Position numbers and translations under genes: made by a program. A stretch of DNA of 64,000 nucleotides, from assembly GCF_902686445.1 (NCBI RefSeq), contig NC_062213.1, forward strand, positions 40,560,741-40,624,740. The letters are read 5' to 3'. This DNA comes from Sciurus carolinensis. Lineage: Eukaryota > Chordata > Mammalia > Rodentia > Sciuridae. Below the pieces are notes generated by a model. It was given only the letters and a program-made list of their open reading frames with translations, was not told where the DNA came from and did no database searches. Positions 11,731 to 21,462 of this stretch are shown piece after piece. How positions within the stretch are numbered: the first letter of the stretch is position 1; every line of letters begins with the position of its first letter.

Positions 11731-11806
11731 ACTAGTCTACTATGAATTCAGTCATGATGAAACTAGGCACTAGTCTACTATGAATTCAGTCATGATGAAA
11801 CTAGGC
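11731..11806. repeat. Perfect 38-bp tandem duplication
   Basis: The unit at 11731-11768 (starts ACTAGTCTACTATGAATTCA, ends AAACTAGGC) is repeated without mismatch at 11769-11806. Confidence 0.95.
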
Positions 11807-11840
11807 ACTCAATTCCAAACACTGATAAAATCCTACTGGA

Positions 11841-11910
11841 GGGCTGGGGATGTGCTCAGTGGTTAAGCACCCCTGGGTTCAATCCCTGGAACAACAACAA
11901 CAACAAAAAA
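11841..11910 (+). repeat. ID SINE
   Basis: GGGCTGGGGATGTGCTCAGT, box B GGTTCAATCCC, then (CAA)n tail. Confidence 0.9.
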
Positions 11911-12656
11911 CCCCAAAGGTTCAACTAATGAAGGATCAGTTTTGATCAGCCCGTCTAGCCTTGCCTAGTGGCTTCTTTTTTTCCAACCCATAAAAACTCC
12001 TTGTTTGCAGCCCCAAGCCCTCCGCTATGGGCCACCACAGGTATCAGTATGACTCCATGCTAGTCATGCAATTTTAGCATCTCAAAGTTAGTTTAAAAAG
12101 GAAAAGAAAGTTCAACCTTATTTTTACTAATAATCTGCAATAATATTTCCACTGCTAAATGACAATTGCAGGAGGTTTTGATCTAAACTCCTGCACTAGC
12201 TAGGTCCCAACACACAAGGCTGAAAACCAGAAGGGAGTCACCCATGACTCCCAAAGGAATCTAAGTTGTTTTATCTGGCATTCCAAGAAATCAGGATTAG
12301 AGAGGGTGCAGCCAAATTTCCCAAACCAGCCAGTTTCAATTGGCAAGATAATGAAGTTCCTTCTGCTTTAATCCTTACACATAAAGAAAGGTAACTGAAG
12401 AAACCTGACACCAGTTATTTTCTTGTTCTATTTCCCTGTCCAGCCTCACAAGGCGAGTAACTTTGAAATGATCAATTAATTTGCTTTTTATTCTTTGGTT
12501 CTGCTTTCTTCAGCTCTTTCCATTCTATAACACCTTTATTTTACAGAATGAAGCATTGCCCAACTCTATGATGCAAAAATAAAGCCAATTAACAGTTAAA
12601 TTGTTGAAATTATGGTTTTTGACCGCAAAGCCTGCGTCCTTTTTCCCTCTCAGAAA
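11911..12656. other. Unassigned intronic DNA
   Basis: No recognised gene or repeat. Confidence 0.5.
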
Positions 12657-12666
12657 TGTGGAACCA

Positions 12667-12741
12667 GGGGCTGGGGAGATAGCTCAGTCGGTAGAGTGCT
12701 TCCTTGCAAGCACAAAGCTCTGGGTTCGAACCCCAGCACTG

Positions 12742-12771
<30 letters not shown>
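12667..12771 (+). repeat. Young ID SINE
   Basis: Near-intact tRNA-like head (AGATAGCTCAGTCGGTAGAG, GGTTCGAACCCC) with a ~29-A tail. Flanked by perfect duplications TGTGGAACCA at 12657-12666 and 12772-12781, so it is a recent insertion, not a tRNA gene. Confidence 0.95.
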
Positions 12772-12773
<2 letters not shown>

Positions 12774-12781
12774 TGGAACCA

Positions 12782-13227
12782 ATAACAAGACCTAGCACTG
12801 ATTAAGCAGTGGAGACTTCTACCAGTCAATATTTTATTGCTTTTGGTCCATTATTTCTAGGTGGCAGGGGCAGGGAGGAAGGAACCTGTACTTAAAAAAA
12901 AAAAAAAAAAAATCAGTATTCTTCACTATCCAAATGGAGTCCATTCCTTAAATCAGATGTCTGGGTGGCAAGAGACACATGATTCACTAACTGACAAAAA
13001 CCTCCATCTATATTATTCTCACCATTAGCAAATGGAGACCTGGGCTGGAAAGAACTGGTATCTGCTATATTTCATGCCAAGATGATTATAACACACCCTG
13101 ATCTGGTTTTCCAGCCATCTAAAACAGCCTACATTTTTATCTTCCTTAAAAGCTGCTTTATCATATCACCCTGTTCCTAATTCAATGACTTAATGATTCC
13201 CCACTACCTAAATAAATAAATCCAAAC
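12782..13227. other. Unassigned intronic DNA
   Basis: Contains an A-run at about 12894-12912 but no SINE head beside it; otherwise nothing recognised. Confidence 0.5.
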
Positions 13228-13361
13228 TTTTTAAAAAAATTTTTTAGTTATATATGGACACAATACCTTAAATTATTTATTTTTCTGTGGTGCTGAGAAT
13301 CGAACCCAGTGCTGCAATCGTGCTAGGCAAGCACTCTACCACTGAGCCACAACCCCAGCCC
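13228..13361 (-). repeat. ID SINE with extended tail
   Basis: Inverted copy: tail, then GGTGCTGAGAATCGAACCC and ...CCACAACCCCAGCCCC. Flanked by TAAATCCAAACT on both sides. Confidence 0.9.
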
Positions 13362-13539
13362 CTAAATCCAAACTATTTTGCCTGGTATTTTAGTCTTTTA
13401 TAATCTAATATAGTGAGGAAAACACTAGGCCTAAAATAGGGGACTATGTAAGTACCATGAATTCTTGTCCATTGTCATGGAATTGAGATAGGGATTTAGG
13501 ATGAGAAATATGGAATCTTAAGGGAAATACTCTCGACCC

Positions 13540-13920
13540 ACTGAAATGCAGTATCAAGCCACTGATGAAGAAAACATAGTTGCAAACTTTGGCTCATGCC
13601 CTTATAAAATCAGAGACACAAGCACAGGAAAATTGGCCCCAAATTGTGTGGCTCCACCTGCATTCACCCCCAGACCCACCCCTGATATAAAAATTGAACC
13701 CCAACCCATGGTAGGGCTTCTCACTCTTGAGACAGCCCACATTTTCCCTTGAATGTGTACCTACCTTCCTACATAAACCTCTACGTGTTTGTCTGGCTCA
13801 TGTTGATCTACCTCATATGCCAAGAACCCAGCAGATTCTGAGCTGAGTTCCCTCTCTCTCTCTCTGGGAAACCCTCAGACCCTTCTCCAGAAACATCTCT
13901 TCTGTGACAGAATTACAGGA
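13540..13920 (+). mobile_element. ERV LTR relic (copy 2 of 3)
   Basis: CTTCTCACTCTTGAGACAGC at about 13718 matches copy 1 (CTTCTCACTCTTGAGATAGC, about 11360), and the segment ends CTTCTGTGACA in the manner of an LTR 3' end. The 68-residue open frame inside is not a recognised protein. Ends are uncertain. Confidence 0.5.
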
Positions 13921-14936
13921 CAGCTCATTGAATCAAACAGCTGGAAAAACTATTAATCTTAAGTGCACCTATCACTACCTATCAAGCCTGACCCAAGGTT
14001 GCTTTGAGGTCTAAATAAGAACAAATGTGAAAACCCACTAAAAGCTATCAATCACTCTACAAATACAGAATGCCGGTTTCACTCTTCTGTACCCACACAA
14101 AAATCAATAGCTCTAACACCAGAACTTCTCGGGATACAAAGAGAACCCACCAGGCTTGGGTACACAAGCCAGCCACACCTTCAAAGTGAAGGGCTTTCAA
14201 AGTGAACTGATCTGAAAGGCTGGGTCACAAAGCAAATGAGGCCAGCTATCCTGACCTCTTTCATCCTTTGCAAACCAATACAATGCCAATTACTTTAAAA
14301 GAAATAGTGTTTGATTCAAAGAGGCATTTGGTATGTATTTGCTGGAACTAAACTCCTAAAACACAATTATGAAAAAGGATGATATGCGTGCAAAAGGGGA
14401 CTCAGCCCAGGTGTCAATGTTGGTAGTGTCCAACTACCAGTACTGAAATGACAAAGGAGAAAGAATGTTTGTGTGTGTAGTGAGAAAATCATGTCCTGAT
14501 GGTAAAGATATTCCTAAGAAATGGGGACTTTACCCTTAGGAGTGTCACAGGCAACTTTCACAGTCTTCCAAACATTCTCCCCTCCACCCAGTAATTGTCT
14601 GACTCTTTGGGAAAGGAATTGTCTCTTAGCTCTCAGGCTGGCTGTTTCAGATAAAGCTAATCCCACCCCCAGTTCACATTCCTCCTAATCTATTGTTCAA
14701 GAGAAGACACTATCCCAGGCTTAAATTCATCAGCATATTCCAGTGATATATCCCTGTCCCTGATGTTTGGCTCAGTAATGGACAGAAAAGTTAAGCTTAT
14801 CAAACCAGAAAGAACCTCGGGGTTTAGAGCCAAAGTACTGGCTTACTATCTAAAAGGACCTGGAAAGGGAGGGGTGGGACAGGAGCGGGTAAGATGTGGC
14901 CGTCACTACTAGGTTAACGTGTAAAGAGGAAGACCA
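13921..14936. other. Unassigned intronic DNA
   Basis: About 1 kb with no recognised repeat, RNA or coding exon. Confidence 0.5.
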
Positions 14937-15029
14937 GGGGCTGGGGAGATAGCTCAGTCGGTAGAGTGCTTGCCTTGTAAGCACAAGGCCCTGAGTTCGA
15001 TCCCCAGCACCCAAAAAAAAAAAAAAAAG
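14937..15029 (+). repeat. Young ID SINE
   Basis: Intact head GGGCTGGGGAGATAGCTCAG, A16 tail, and duplication AGAGGAAGACCAG on both sides. Confidence 0.95.
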
Positions 15030-15090
15030 AGGAAGACCAGTCATCATTACAGTAGCCAAGTGAGAAAGGAGAGCCTAAACTAGGAAAATG

Positions 15091-15238
15091 GGGGGCTGGG
15101 GTTGTGGCTCAGTGGTAGAGCACTCACCCAGACAGTATGTGTGAGGCACTGGGTAAGATCCTCAGCACCACATAAAAATAAATAAATAAAATAGAGGTAT
15201 TATGTCCATCTACAACTAAAAAACTTAAAAAAAAAAAT
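15091..15238 (+). repeat. ID SINE with extended tail
   Basis: Head GGGCTGGGGTTGTGGCTCAG, CACCACATAAAAATAAATAA tail and TATGTCCATCTACAACTAAA signature. Confidence 0.9.
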
Positions 15239-15436
15239 GAGAACAGAACAGAATAAGGAGATAATCAAAGCAGGGCAAAAAATCAGGGCAAAAAATCAAG
15301 AGGACACAAAGATACAAGAAGAACGAGATCTTGGTGCAAGAGGAACAGAGGCACCTAGCTGGGGAGTCTTAAGGAATGGTCAGAAAGACTAAAGTATGGG
15401 CAAATTTGGCCAAGTTAGTAGACTAAGGTTTAGAGA

Positions 15437-15660
15437 AGTTCAGCCTCAGTGTCTGCAGGGGATTAGGTTCAGGACACACATTGAATGTCAGAATCCTGGG
15501 ACACTCAAGTGGCATGGTATTTGCATATAACCTGGCACATCTTCCCTACACTTGAACTTGGCTAGTTTACTTATAATAGCTAATCCAATGTAAATGTGAT
15601 ATAAATTGTTGTCATACTAGTTGTATTGTTTAGGAAATAACTGAGACATAATAGAAGAAA
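15437..15660 (+). mobile_element. MER2/Tigger-type DNA transposon fragment
   Basis: CAGTGTCTGCAGGGGATTAG, GTATTTGCATATAACCTGGC and TTGTATTGTTTAGGAAATAA are recognisable MER2-like (pogo/Tigger superfamily) wording. The right end is missing. Non-coding. Confidence 0.75.
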
Positions 15661-16091
15661 TAAACATAGGGAGAAAGGGGACAAAAGGGAAGGAAAATGA
15701 GACTGTGGTTATAAATCTAAAAGTCCCGTTGTTATGGAGCTGGGACCTTCCAAGAAACTGAGGAAGCATGGAGACCCATCCTTCAAACCTCCGATTCTTG
15801 TGATCAAGTCAGAAAGATTTCAGACATGTCATTCAGAGTAATAGGAATGAGTTTATTGAAGGGACAGGAAAAGGGAAGGGGACACTCTCAAAGGTTCTCT
15901 CTAGACCTGTTTCCCTCCAGACTGGTCCCTCCCAAGCTTCTGAAAAAGCTAATCTTATAGTTGCTGTAAATGTAATCATTTATAAAAATGATTGATTAAA
16001 TCATTCTTTTGATAAAGCTTCTGTACACTGTTCATCTACACAGTGCACTTTCAGATTAAACAAAGATGTATTTTAAGAGACCTATTACAAG
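15661..16091. other. Unassigned intronic DNA
   Basis: Nothing recognised. Confidence 0.5.
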
Positions 16092-16304
16092 TCAGGCCTG
16101 GTGGCACACACCTGTAATCCCAGCAGTTCTTCAGGCTGACAAAGGAGGATCACCAGTTCAAAGCCAGCCTCAGCAATTTAGCGAGAGGCACTCTCAAAAT
16201 AAAACATAATAAACAGTGGCTCAGTAGTTAAGTGCCCCTGGGTTCAATCCCTGGTACTTAAATAAATAAATAAATAAATAAATAAAAGAAGAAGAAGAAG
16301 AAGA
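16092..16304 (+). repeat. B1-dID SINE
   Basis: CAGGCCTGGTGGCACACACC start, shortened ID half, then (AAAT)n and (GAA)n tail. Flanks ACCTATTACA and ACCTATAACA suggest an imperfect duplication. Confidence 0.9.
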
Positions 16305-16309
16305 AACCT

Positions 16310-16660
16310 ATAACATAGGACACGATGAGGCCAACCTGAAGATCCTGGAGAAGACCATGCTCCATAAACTCCTATGATCCAAGATTTAAGAACTGTGTTG
16401 ACCAGGCTGGTGTGAATTCTCCCATGCCCCACCCCCACAGTTCCCTTTAAAACAGGTGCTCCTCCAGAACCCCACCTCCACCCGACCCTGAAGAATGCAG
16501 GTCTTCCCCTTTCACATTCTAATAAAGGTCTTCCTCTTTGTTAAAAACCTGAAGCTTCCTCAAATTCTTTTCTGCCCAGTGTCAGGAGCCTGGAAGGTTC
16601 CAGTACAGGAATCCTCTGCCACTGGGATACCCCCTCGACCTCCCTTCAGTGACATTATGA
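16310..16660 (+). mobile_element. ERV LTR relic (copy 3 of 3)
   Basis: Poly-A signal AATAAA at 16521-16526 followed by CTCAAATTCTTTTCTGCCCA, closely parallel to copy 1 (AAATTCTTTTCTCCCA after its AATAAA). The upstream part also aligns by eye with 10835-10960. Ends about CAGTGACA. No viral gene adjacent. Confidence 0.6.
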
Positions 16661-17094
16661 CAAAGGGAAAAAGCCTATACATACTCAGAGTAAACTCCCC
16701 TCCCCATTTTTCTATTAGACATTGGTTGAATGTGCGGATGCAGAGCTCTCAGAAACAGAGGGCTGGTTCTGCTAAGTTTTGTTGGTGTAAAACAGGATTC
16801 CTCTGGAAACCAGGGCAAGTTGCTCTTCGCTCTCTGTGAAAATAGATAAGCATCTTACTTGTCTTTTCAAAGATGTTTGTAGTTATTAAAGTTATATAAT
16901 AATTCTACTTTTTAAAGTAATTAAACTGCCTTTTAAATTAAAAAAACTACAAGTTCCTATTGCCCATCATACACAAAAATTAATCTGACAAATATAAAAG
17001 CTAAAGTTAGAAAGCTTCTAGAAGAAAATGTAAGAGTATCTTTACAACCTTGGGATAAGTAGAGATTTCTTGGAACATAGAAAATATCAACCAT

Positions 17095-17290
17095 AGCAGG
17101 GCACAGTGGCACACACCTGTCATCCCAGTGACTCAAGAGGCTGGGGCAGGAGAATCAAAAGTTTGAGGTCTTAGCAACTTAGTAAGACTCTGTCTCAAAA
17201 TAAAAATAAAAAAGGGCTGGGAGTACAGCTCAGTGATAGTGCACCTCTGTGCTAAATTCCTAGTAACTCCCACACACATACAAACAAAAA
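17095..17290 (+). repeat. B1-dID SINE in L1
   Basis: GCAGGGCACAGTGGCACACA start and ID half GGGCTGGGAGTACAGCTCAG. Confidence 0.9.
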
Positions 17291-17704
17291 AAGAACAGAA
17301 GAAAGTACTAACCATAAAAAGAAAAAGACTGACAACCTGAACTTAGACAAAGTTAAAACCTACTCATTAAAATACACCATTATGAAAATGAGTATACAAG
17401 CCACATATTGGGGAAATTATTTACAAAATAAATATTTAACAAAGAACTGCTATCCAAAATATATAGAGTTCTTACAAATCAATATGAAAAGAGATCAAAG
17501 ACCAATTAAAACTGGATGATAACCAATATTTCATAAGGGGAGATATTTGATCAATGAGTAAAAATAAACTCCTCCACATCATTATTCATTAGGGAAATGC
17601 AAACCAAAGTCAGTATGAACTACAACTGTCCAGCATTAGGATGCCTATAGTTTAAAAGACAACACCAAATATTGGCAAGAAAGTGGAGCAACTGATGTCG
17701 TAGG

Positions 17705-17897
17705 ATTGTTATTTCTAGCTACTCCACTCAGGAGGCTGAGGCAAGAGGATCACAGGTTCATTCCAAGCCTGCCTGAACAATTTAGTAAGATCCCATCTCA
17801 AAATAGAATAAAAAGGTTCAGAGATGTAGCTCAGTGATAGAGCACTTACCTAGCATGTGTAAGGTCCTGGGTTCATCCCCAGTACTGGGGGGGCAGT
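17705..17897 (+). repeat. B1-dID SINE in L1
   Basis: B1 half lacks its start (begins near CTAGCTACTCCACTCAGGAG), ID half has GTAGCTCAGTGATAGAGCAC. Confidence 0.85.
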
Positions 17898-18140
17898 TTA
17901 CAAAGGAATGTGGAACATCTAGAACCTCATTCATTGTTAGAATAAAATGACAGACCCACTTTAGAAAACTGGTTAGCAGTGTCTTATAAACAATATATTT
18001 TACCCAATGACTAATGATTCCATTCCTAGGCCTTTACTGAAGTGCAATAAAAAACCCTAGGTCCACAAAGAGCTTTGTTCACAGCAGGTGTATACATGAC
18101 AGCCCCAAACTGGGAACACCTTAAAAGTCCAACCTATGGC

Positions 18141-18544
18141 AAATGGAGAAACAGTCACCCAAGGTGACAGATGGAATGGGAATGTGAGAGGTGTAATTAG
18201 GAAGAGGCACAGAGAACTTGGAGCGGGTGTTAGAAAATATTCCCTAGGGATGTGGGTTCCACAGACATTGCAGTGTCAACTCAGTGACTGTACGCATAAC
18301 AACCAAATTTCATTATATGGCAATTAAAGCTCAAGTAAAGAAAGGAAAAAATACAAGAAAAAAATGATCTCTGTTATACATACCTGAAATCAACATTATA
18401 TTACTAGACAGTAGAAAATCTCTGTCATCCCAAGTCAAAAGCAAAACACACACAAAACTTTTAAAGGTTTAAGGGAAAAAACAAAAAAACAACGGAGAAC
18501 AGGACAGACTAAAACATCAATGAGACCACAAACCAAGGTCTTCA
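18141..18544. other. Unassigned intronic DNA
   Basis: Possibly further degraded L1; nothing specific recognised. Confidence 0.4.
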
Positions 18545-18670
18545 GTAAATTACCTAAAACTCTGCCTCAGTTTTCATCTATAAAATGGGAAAAATAAAGA
18601 ATGACCTCTCTAGGAATGTGCAAAAATTAAGCTATGCAAGGGATCTAATATAACACCTAGTACATGAAAA
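18545..18670 (+). repeat. MIR SINE fragment
   Basis: CTCTGCCTCAGTTTTCATCT and ATAAAATGGGAAAAATAAAG match the MIR core wording. Confidence 0.7.
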
Positions 18671-19701
18671 CCACCTCTGACAACTTACCCATACCACCCA
18701 GGAGACTGGTGAGCAGGATGTAGAAAGGTGCTGTGTCCTTCTGTAGCCATGCTCCCTAGCCACAGGGTTATCTTACAAAGGTTCATAGAAATTTAGTTTG
18801 GGATAACCAAATTATATTAAGTATGAGGGAAACTCACTTGTGCTGTGAAATGCAAAAGACTTTCTAAAAAGATTATCTATTCTTAATCCAGGTTTCTCAC
18901 TTATACTGTTTACCTACAGCCACATTCTTATACACATCTGCTAGAAAGCTTTCTAATTATCTTTCAGAAGGCCATAAATTTTCAAATGCTAAGTAAATGC
19001 ACACACACCAACTACTTCCCACAAAGAGCATGCTCAAACAGACAAAGCATGTTGAGTACTCTCCTTTTATCACACCAATACTGTCTGGTTGGATTACAGC
19101 CAACAACAGAGCTCAAGTAGATTTATCTTTCCTGTAGATCATGTAGTACATTTGCCTAATGCAGTGCCCTAGATTTTACAAATTACATTCACTGCTGTAC
19201 TTGCAAGTCTGCAGATTTGAACATTTTCAAGGAGGACACTAGACATTTATATAAATAGTCTGCTTTGATGATCAATAAAATAACTATTTTGAAGCCACTT
19301 ACCATCCTTTCACTACGATTTTAAATTTCTGTAAATAATTCCATGGTTTTTATAAAAGTCGAGGTTGAACCAATACAATAAAGCTTAATCTGCATTCACA
19401 CTGCTCGATAAGAACCCACACATACCAAAGATCAGTTTGAAAGCTTTTAAGGCCAAAAATTTCTATTGTGTAGTCTTGCTAGCCAAAGAACTAAAGGAAA
19501 GTTGAAACTATAAATAGCACGGTGAACAACATATGGGGGCGGAGGGGGGGGGGTCCGAAAAGCGGCACAATTCGACATAATGTCCCTATTATATAAAAAA
19601 AGACCAAGTATTAACTATGAGCCATAAAATATTGATTTATGCTTTAGTAGATAGAATGCAATTCTCACTGAAAAGTTCCATACTGTCATTTGACTCCTTT
19701 T
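18671..19701. other. Unassigned intronic DNA
   Basis: AT-rich, no repeat recognised except a G-run at about 19536-19553. Confidence 0.5.
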
Positions 19702-19911
19702 TGGGGGGGTCAGAACCCGGGGGCGGTTGGGGACAGGGCGCTCTACCACTAAGCTACATCCCCAGCCTTTAAAATTATTTATTTATTTATTTATTTATTT
19801 TAAATTTCGAGGATAGCACTTAAGTTGCTGGGGCTGGCCTCGAACTTGCGATACTCCTGCTTCGGGCTCATGAGTTGCTGGGATTACAAGCGTGCGCCAC
19901 CGTGCTTGGAT
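19702..19911 (-). repeat. B1-dID SINE
   Basis: Inverted ID half (CTCTACCACTAAGCTACATC), (ATTT)n linker and inverted B1 half ending GCGTGCGCCACCGTGCTTGG. It keeps more CpG than most copies here. Confidence 0.9.
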
Positions 19912-20639
19912 CTTAACTACCGTTTTTTAGGCATTTGATCGTGCTGCAGAGCTATTCACTGCAAAGCAGCTCGGGTCTAACTCTATCATGATGTCACAAA
20001 ATTCAAAATGCAGAGGAATCCGACTCAGTTGGTGCAGTCTAGGGTTGCCAACAATCACCCAACGGTGGCACAGGACAGATTCCATCAGGTTTCCTCACGC
20101 TCCCTAGAATCACAGCTTCCCATGGAAATAAAATCTTTATAGCGCCTACCTAAAAACAAATACAAAACAAAATAAACAAAAAACCAATTCTGCCTACTGT
20201 GCCTATTAAGAAAAGGTAAAGGTATCACCTATCCATGGGAATGAAAGAAAGAAGTGGGTGGGTAAAATGGCTTCCCCCGCAGACTGAAACGCTGTAAATT
20301 ACATGCAAATGCCTTCCCAGAGCAAGGGCTTTAAAACAAAGTGTCAGGATCCCATTCACAAGGAGGATAAGAACCCCCAACCGTTTCAACTCGGATCCGG
20401 ACATGCAAAAGAGTGAACGTACTGCAAACCCGAGGCGTTGCGCGCAGGGAGTGTGGCTGTACGGAATTTGCACCCTTCCCCAGAGGGAGCAAAACAGTCC
20501 CAGGACCCCCGCCCCGCCTCCACTGTGGGTCCTGACCCAAAACAAACCCTGCGGGTTTTAGGACGAAAGAAAGAGAAGGAAGCACCAGCCAAGCATATCA
20601 GATCAGAGTTTTCTGTCCCCGAGCGCACTTTTCTCCTCA
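19912..20639. other. Intronic DNA leading into CpG island
   Basis: GC content rises from about 20380. Overlapping minus-strand open frames (20225-20682) are explained by base composition. Confidence 0.5.
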
Positions 20640-21009
20640 CCGCGGCGCACCGTGGAGCCCCGCGCGCAGAAGCCAGGCTCACAGCACCACCTCCCCGCGC
20701 CCGGGCCCAGCCACCGCGCCGCCCCCAGGACCCCTAACCGCGAGCCCGCTGCCCCCGGCCGTCTCGGCCTCCCCCGCCACAGGTTGACCGAGCCCGGGGA
20801 ACTGCAGCCAGGCGGGCCGAAGAATTAAGTTTCTAATAATATAACTTTAGGCGGATGAGCGCCGGCGTCACCCAACCCCGAGGCCGACCTAGAAGCCAAC
20901 TTGGGGGTGTGCAAAGCGAGGTGAGGGCGCGGGCCGGGGTCCAGGTGCTGCCTCCCCGCCGCCCGCGTCCGGCCCTGGCAGGTGCGTCCCGTCGCGTGGC
21001 CGCGCTCAC

Positions 21010-21108
21010 CAGGTACCAGACGCCGAGAAGGATGGTGCCTGTGCGGACATGGCAGCACAGACAGCAGCTGTTGGAGTAGAACCGCGTCCACGGCGCGACC
21101 ATCTTCAT
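21010..21108 (-). CDS. LAPTM4B: LAPTM4B exon 1 coding part
   Basis: Encodes the first 33 residues of lysosomal-associated transmembrane protein 4B (LAPTM4B-24 form): starts [18 protein letters not shown] and ends [11 protein letters not shown]. This matches the human protein as I know it, including the cysteine cluster CCLCCH and the start of the first membrane segment. The family is a four-span late-endosome/lysosome protein that binds phosphoinositides and receptor cargo and carries C-terminal PY motifs for Nedd4-type ligases; those parts are encoded by exons outside the window. The ATG is at 21108-21106. The exon ends in phase 0 at 21010 with donor CTG|GTGAGC; reading on past it gives an arginine- and glycine-rich tail that is intron. 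An upstream in-frame extension is listed separately. Paralogue LAPTM4A is excluded because its N-terminus differs. Confidence 0.95.
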
Positions 21109-21329
21109 CGCTCGGCCGGCGGGAGCAGTGACGCGAGCGCACCACCAAGTTTGGGAAAGGGTCGGCCGCGTTGCTCCCGGCCCTCGGCTCTGCTGCTGCC
21201 GACTCCTCCGCGGCTCAGGCTCCCGGCCAGCTAGCCCACTCGCCTGGCTCCAAGCTGCCCAGAGAGCTCCGAGAGGCTGCCGCGGCGGGACCGAGCGCTC
21301 TAAGGCGGCGGCGCGGGCCGTAGGAAAGA

Positions 21330-21361
21330 GGGAGGGGAGGGAGGGGAGGGAGGGGAGGGAG
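21330..21361. repeat. G-rich 9-bp tandem repeat
   Basis: GGGAGGGGA repeated about 3.5 times on the plus strand. On the minus strand, in the LAPTM4B extension frame, it reads as Ser-Leu-Pro triplets. The G-runs could form a quadruplex. Confidence 0.85.
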
Positions 21362-21374
21362 AGGCGGGCCGCGG

Positions 21375-21384
21375 GCCACGTGAC
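21375..21384 (-). promoter_or_regulatory. CLEAR-like E-box
   Basis: Minus strand GTCACGTGGC differs by one base from the CLEAR consensus GTCACGTGAC bound by TFEB/TFE3 at lysosomal genes; core CACGTG at 21377-21382. Its position at the 5' end of a lysosomal gene makes function plausible, but binding is inferred. Confidence 0.6.
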
Positions 21385-21398
21385 CCCGCCCGGGTTCG

Positions 21399-21406
21399 TG
21401 ACGTCA
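21399..21406. promoter_or_regulatory. CRE palindrome
   Basis: Perfect TGACGTCA, the CREB/ATF site, in the CpG island 15 bp upstream of the E-box. Confidence 0.6.
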
Positions 21407-21462
21407 CCGCGGGTTTGTGCCAGCTGCGGGCGCTGAGATCCCCGAGTAAATAAATACATCAT

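Larger units (their letters stand above)
16935..18140 (+). mobile_element. L1 LINE fragment (ORF2 3' part)
   Basis: Phrases such as AATTTAGAAAGCTTCTAGAAG-like (about 17010), GGGAAATGCAAACCAAAGTC (about 17592) and ATTCCATTCCTAGGCCTTTA (about 18018) are typical of the end of L1 ORF2. Reading frames are destroyed and two SINEs interrupt it. Confidence 0.75.
1..21009 (-). other. LAPTM4B: LAPTM4B intron 1 (5' portion)
   Basis: The exon 1 splice donor (CTG|GTGAGC on the minus strand) is at 21010/21009, so transcription continues leftward through this stretch. I saw no segment matching exon 2, which in the family begins with residues IINAVVLL, so the intron runs past the window edge. It is filled with SINEs, L1/L2 pieces and LTR relics listed separately. 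Confidence 0.8.
20640..21440 (-). promoter_or_regulatory. LAPTM4B: LAPTM4B CpG-island promoter
   Basis: Dense CpG and G+C over about 800 bp spanning exon 1 and both its flanks, the only such island in the window. It contains a CLEAR-type E-box, a CRE palindrome and a G-rich 9-bp repeat (separate entries). No TATA box is evident close to the probable start region, as expected for a CpG-island housekeeping-type promoter. The start site itself cannot be placed by sequence alone. Confidence 0.8.
21109..21462 (-). other. LAPTM4B: In-frame N-terminal extension of LAPTM4B
   Basis: The reading frame stays open for 118 codons upstream of MKMVAPW, to an ATG at 21462-21460. It is proline-, alanine- and arginine-rich. 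Human LAPTM4B has a longer form (about 91 extra residues) from an upstream start, and parts resemble it as I recall it: VTWP near 21384-21373 and [12 protein letters not shown] near 21230. The human upstream start region contains ATGACGTCA; here the same site is GTGACGTCA (21400-21408 area) and is not an ATG, so a long form would have to start elsewhere. Whether it is translated is unknown; the alternative is a GC-rich 5' UTR that is open by composition. Confidence 0.5.

Noticed and set aside
12667..12771. Possible tRNA gene (box A and GGTTCGAACCCC box B)
   Set aside because: It has an A-tail, target duplications and no foldable acceptor stem; many like it occur, so it is an ID SINE. The same holds for 14937, 23137, 32083, 33113 and 41914.
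16495..16839. 114-residue plus-strand open frame
   Set aside because: It starts inside an LTR relic and has no known similarity.
20386..21079. Overlapping open frames in the CpG island besides LAPTM4B
   Set aside because: Long open frames on both strands are expected from GC-rich composition; only the frame with MKMVAPW matches a known protein and ends in a splice donor.
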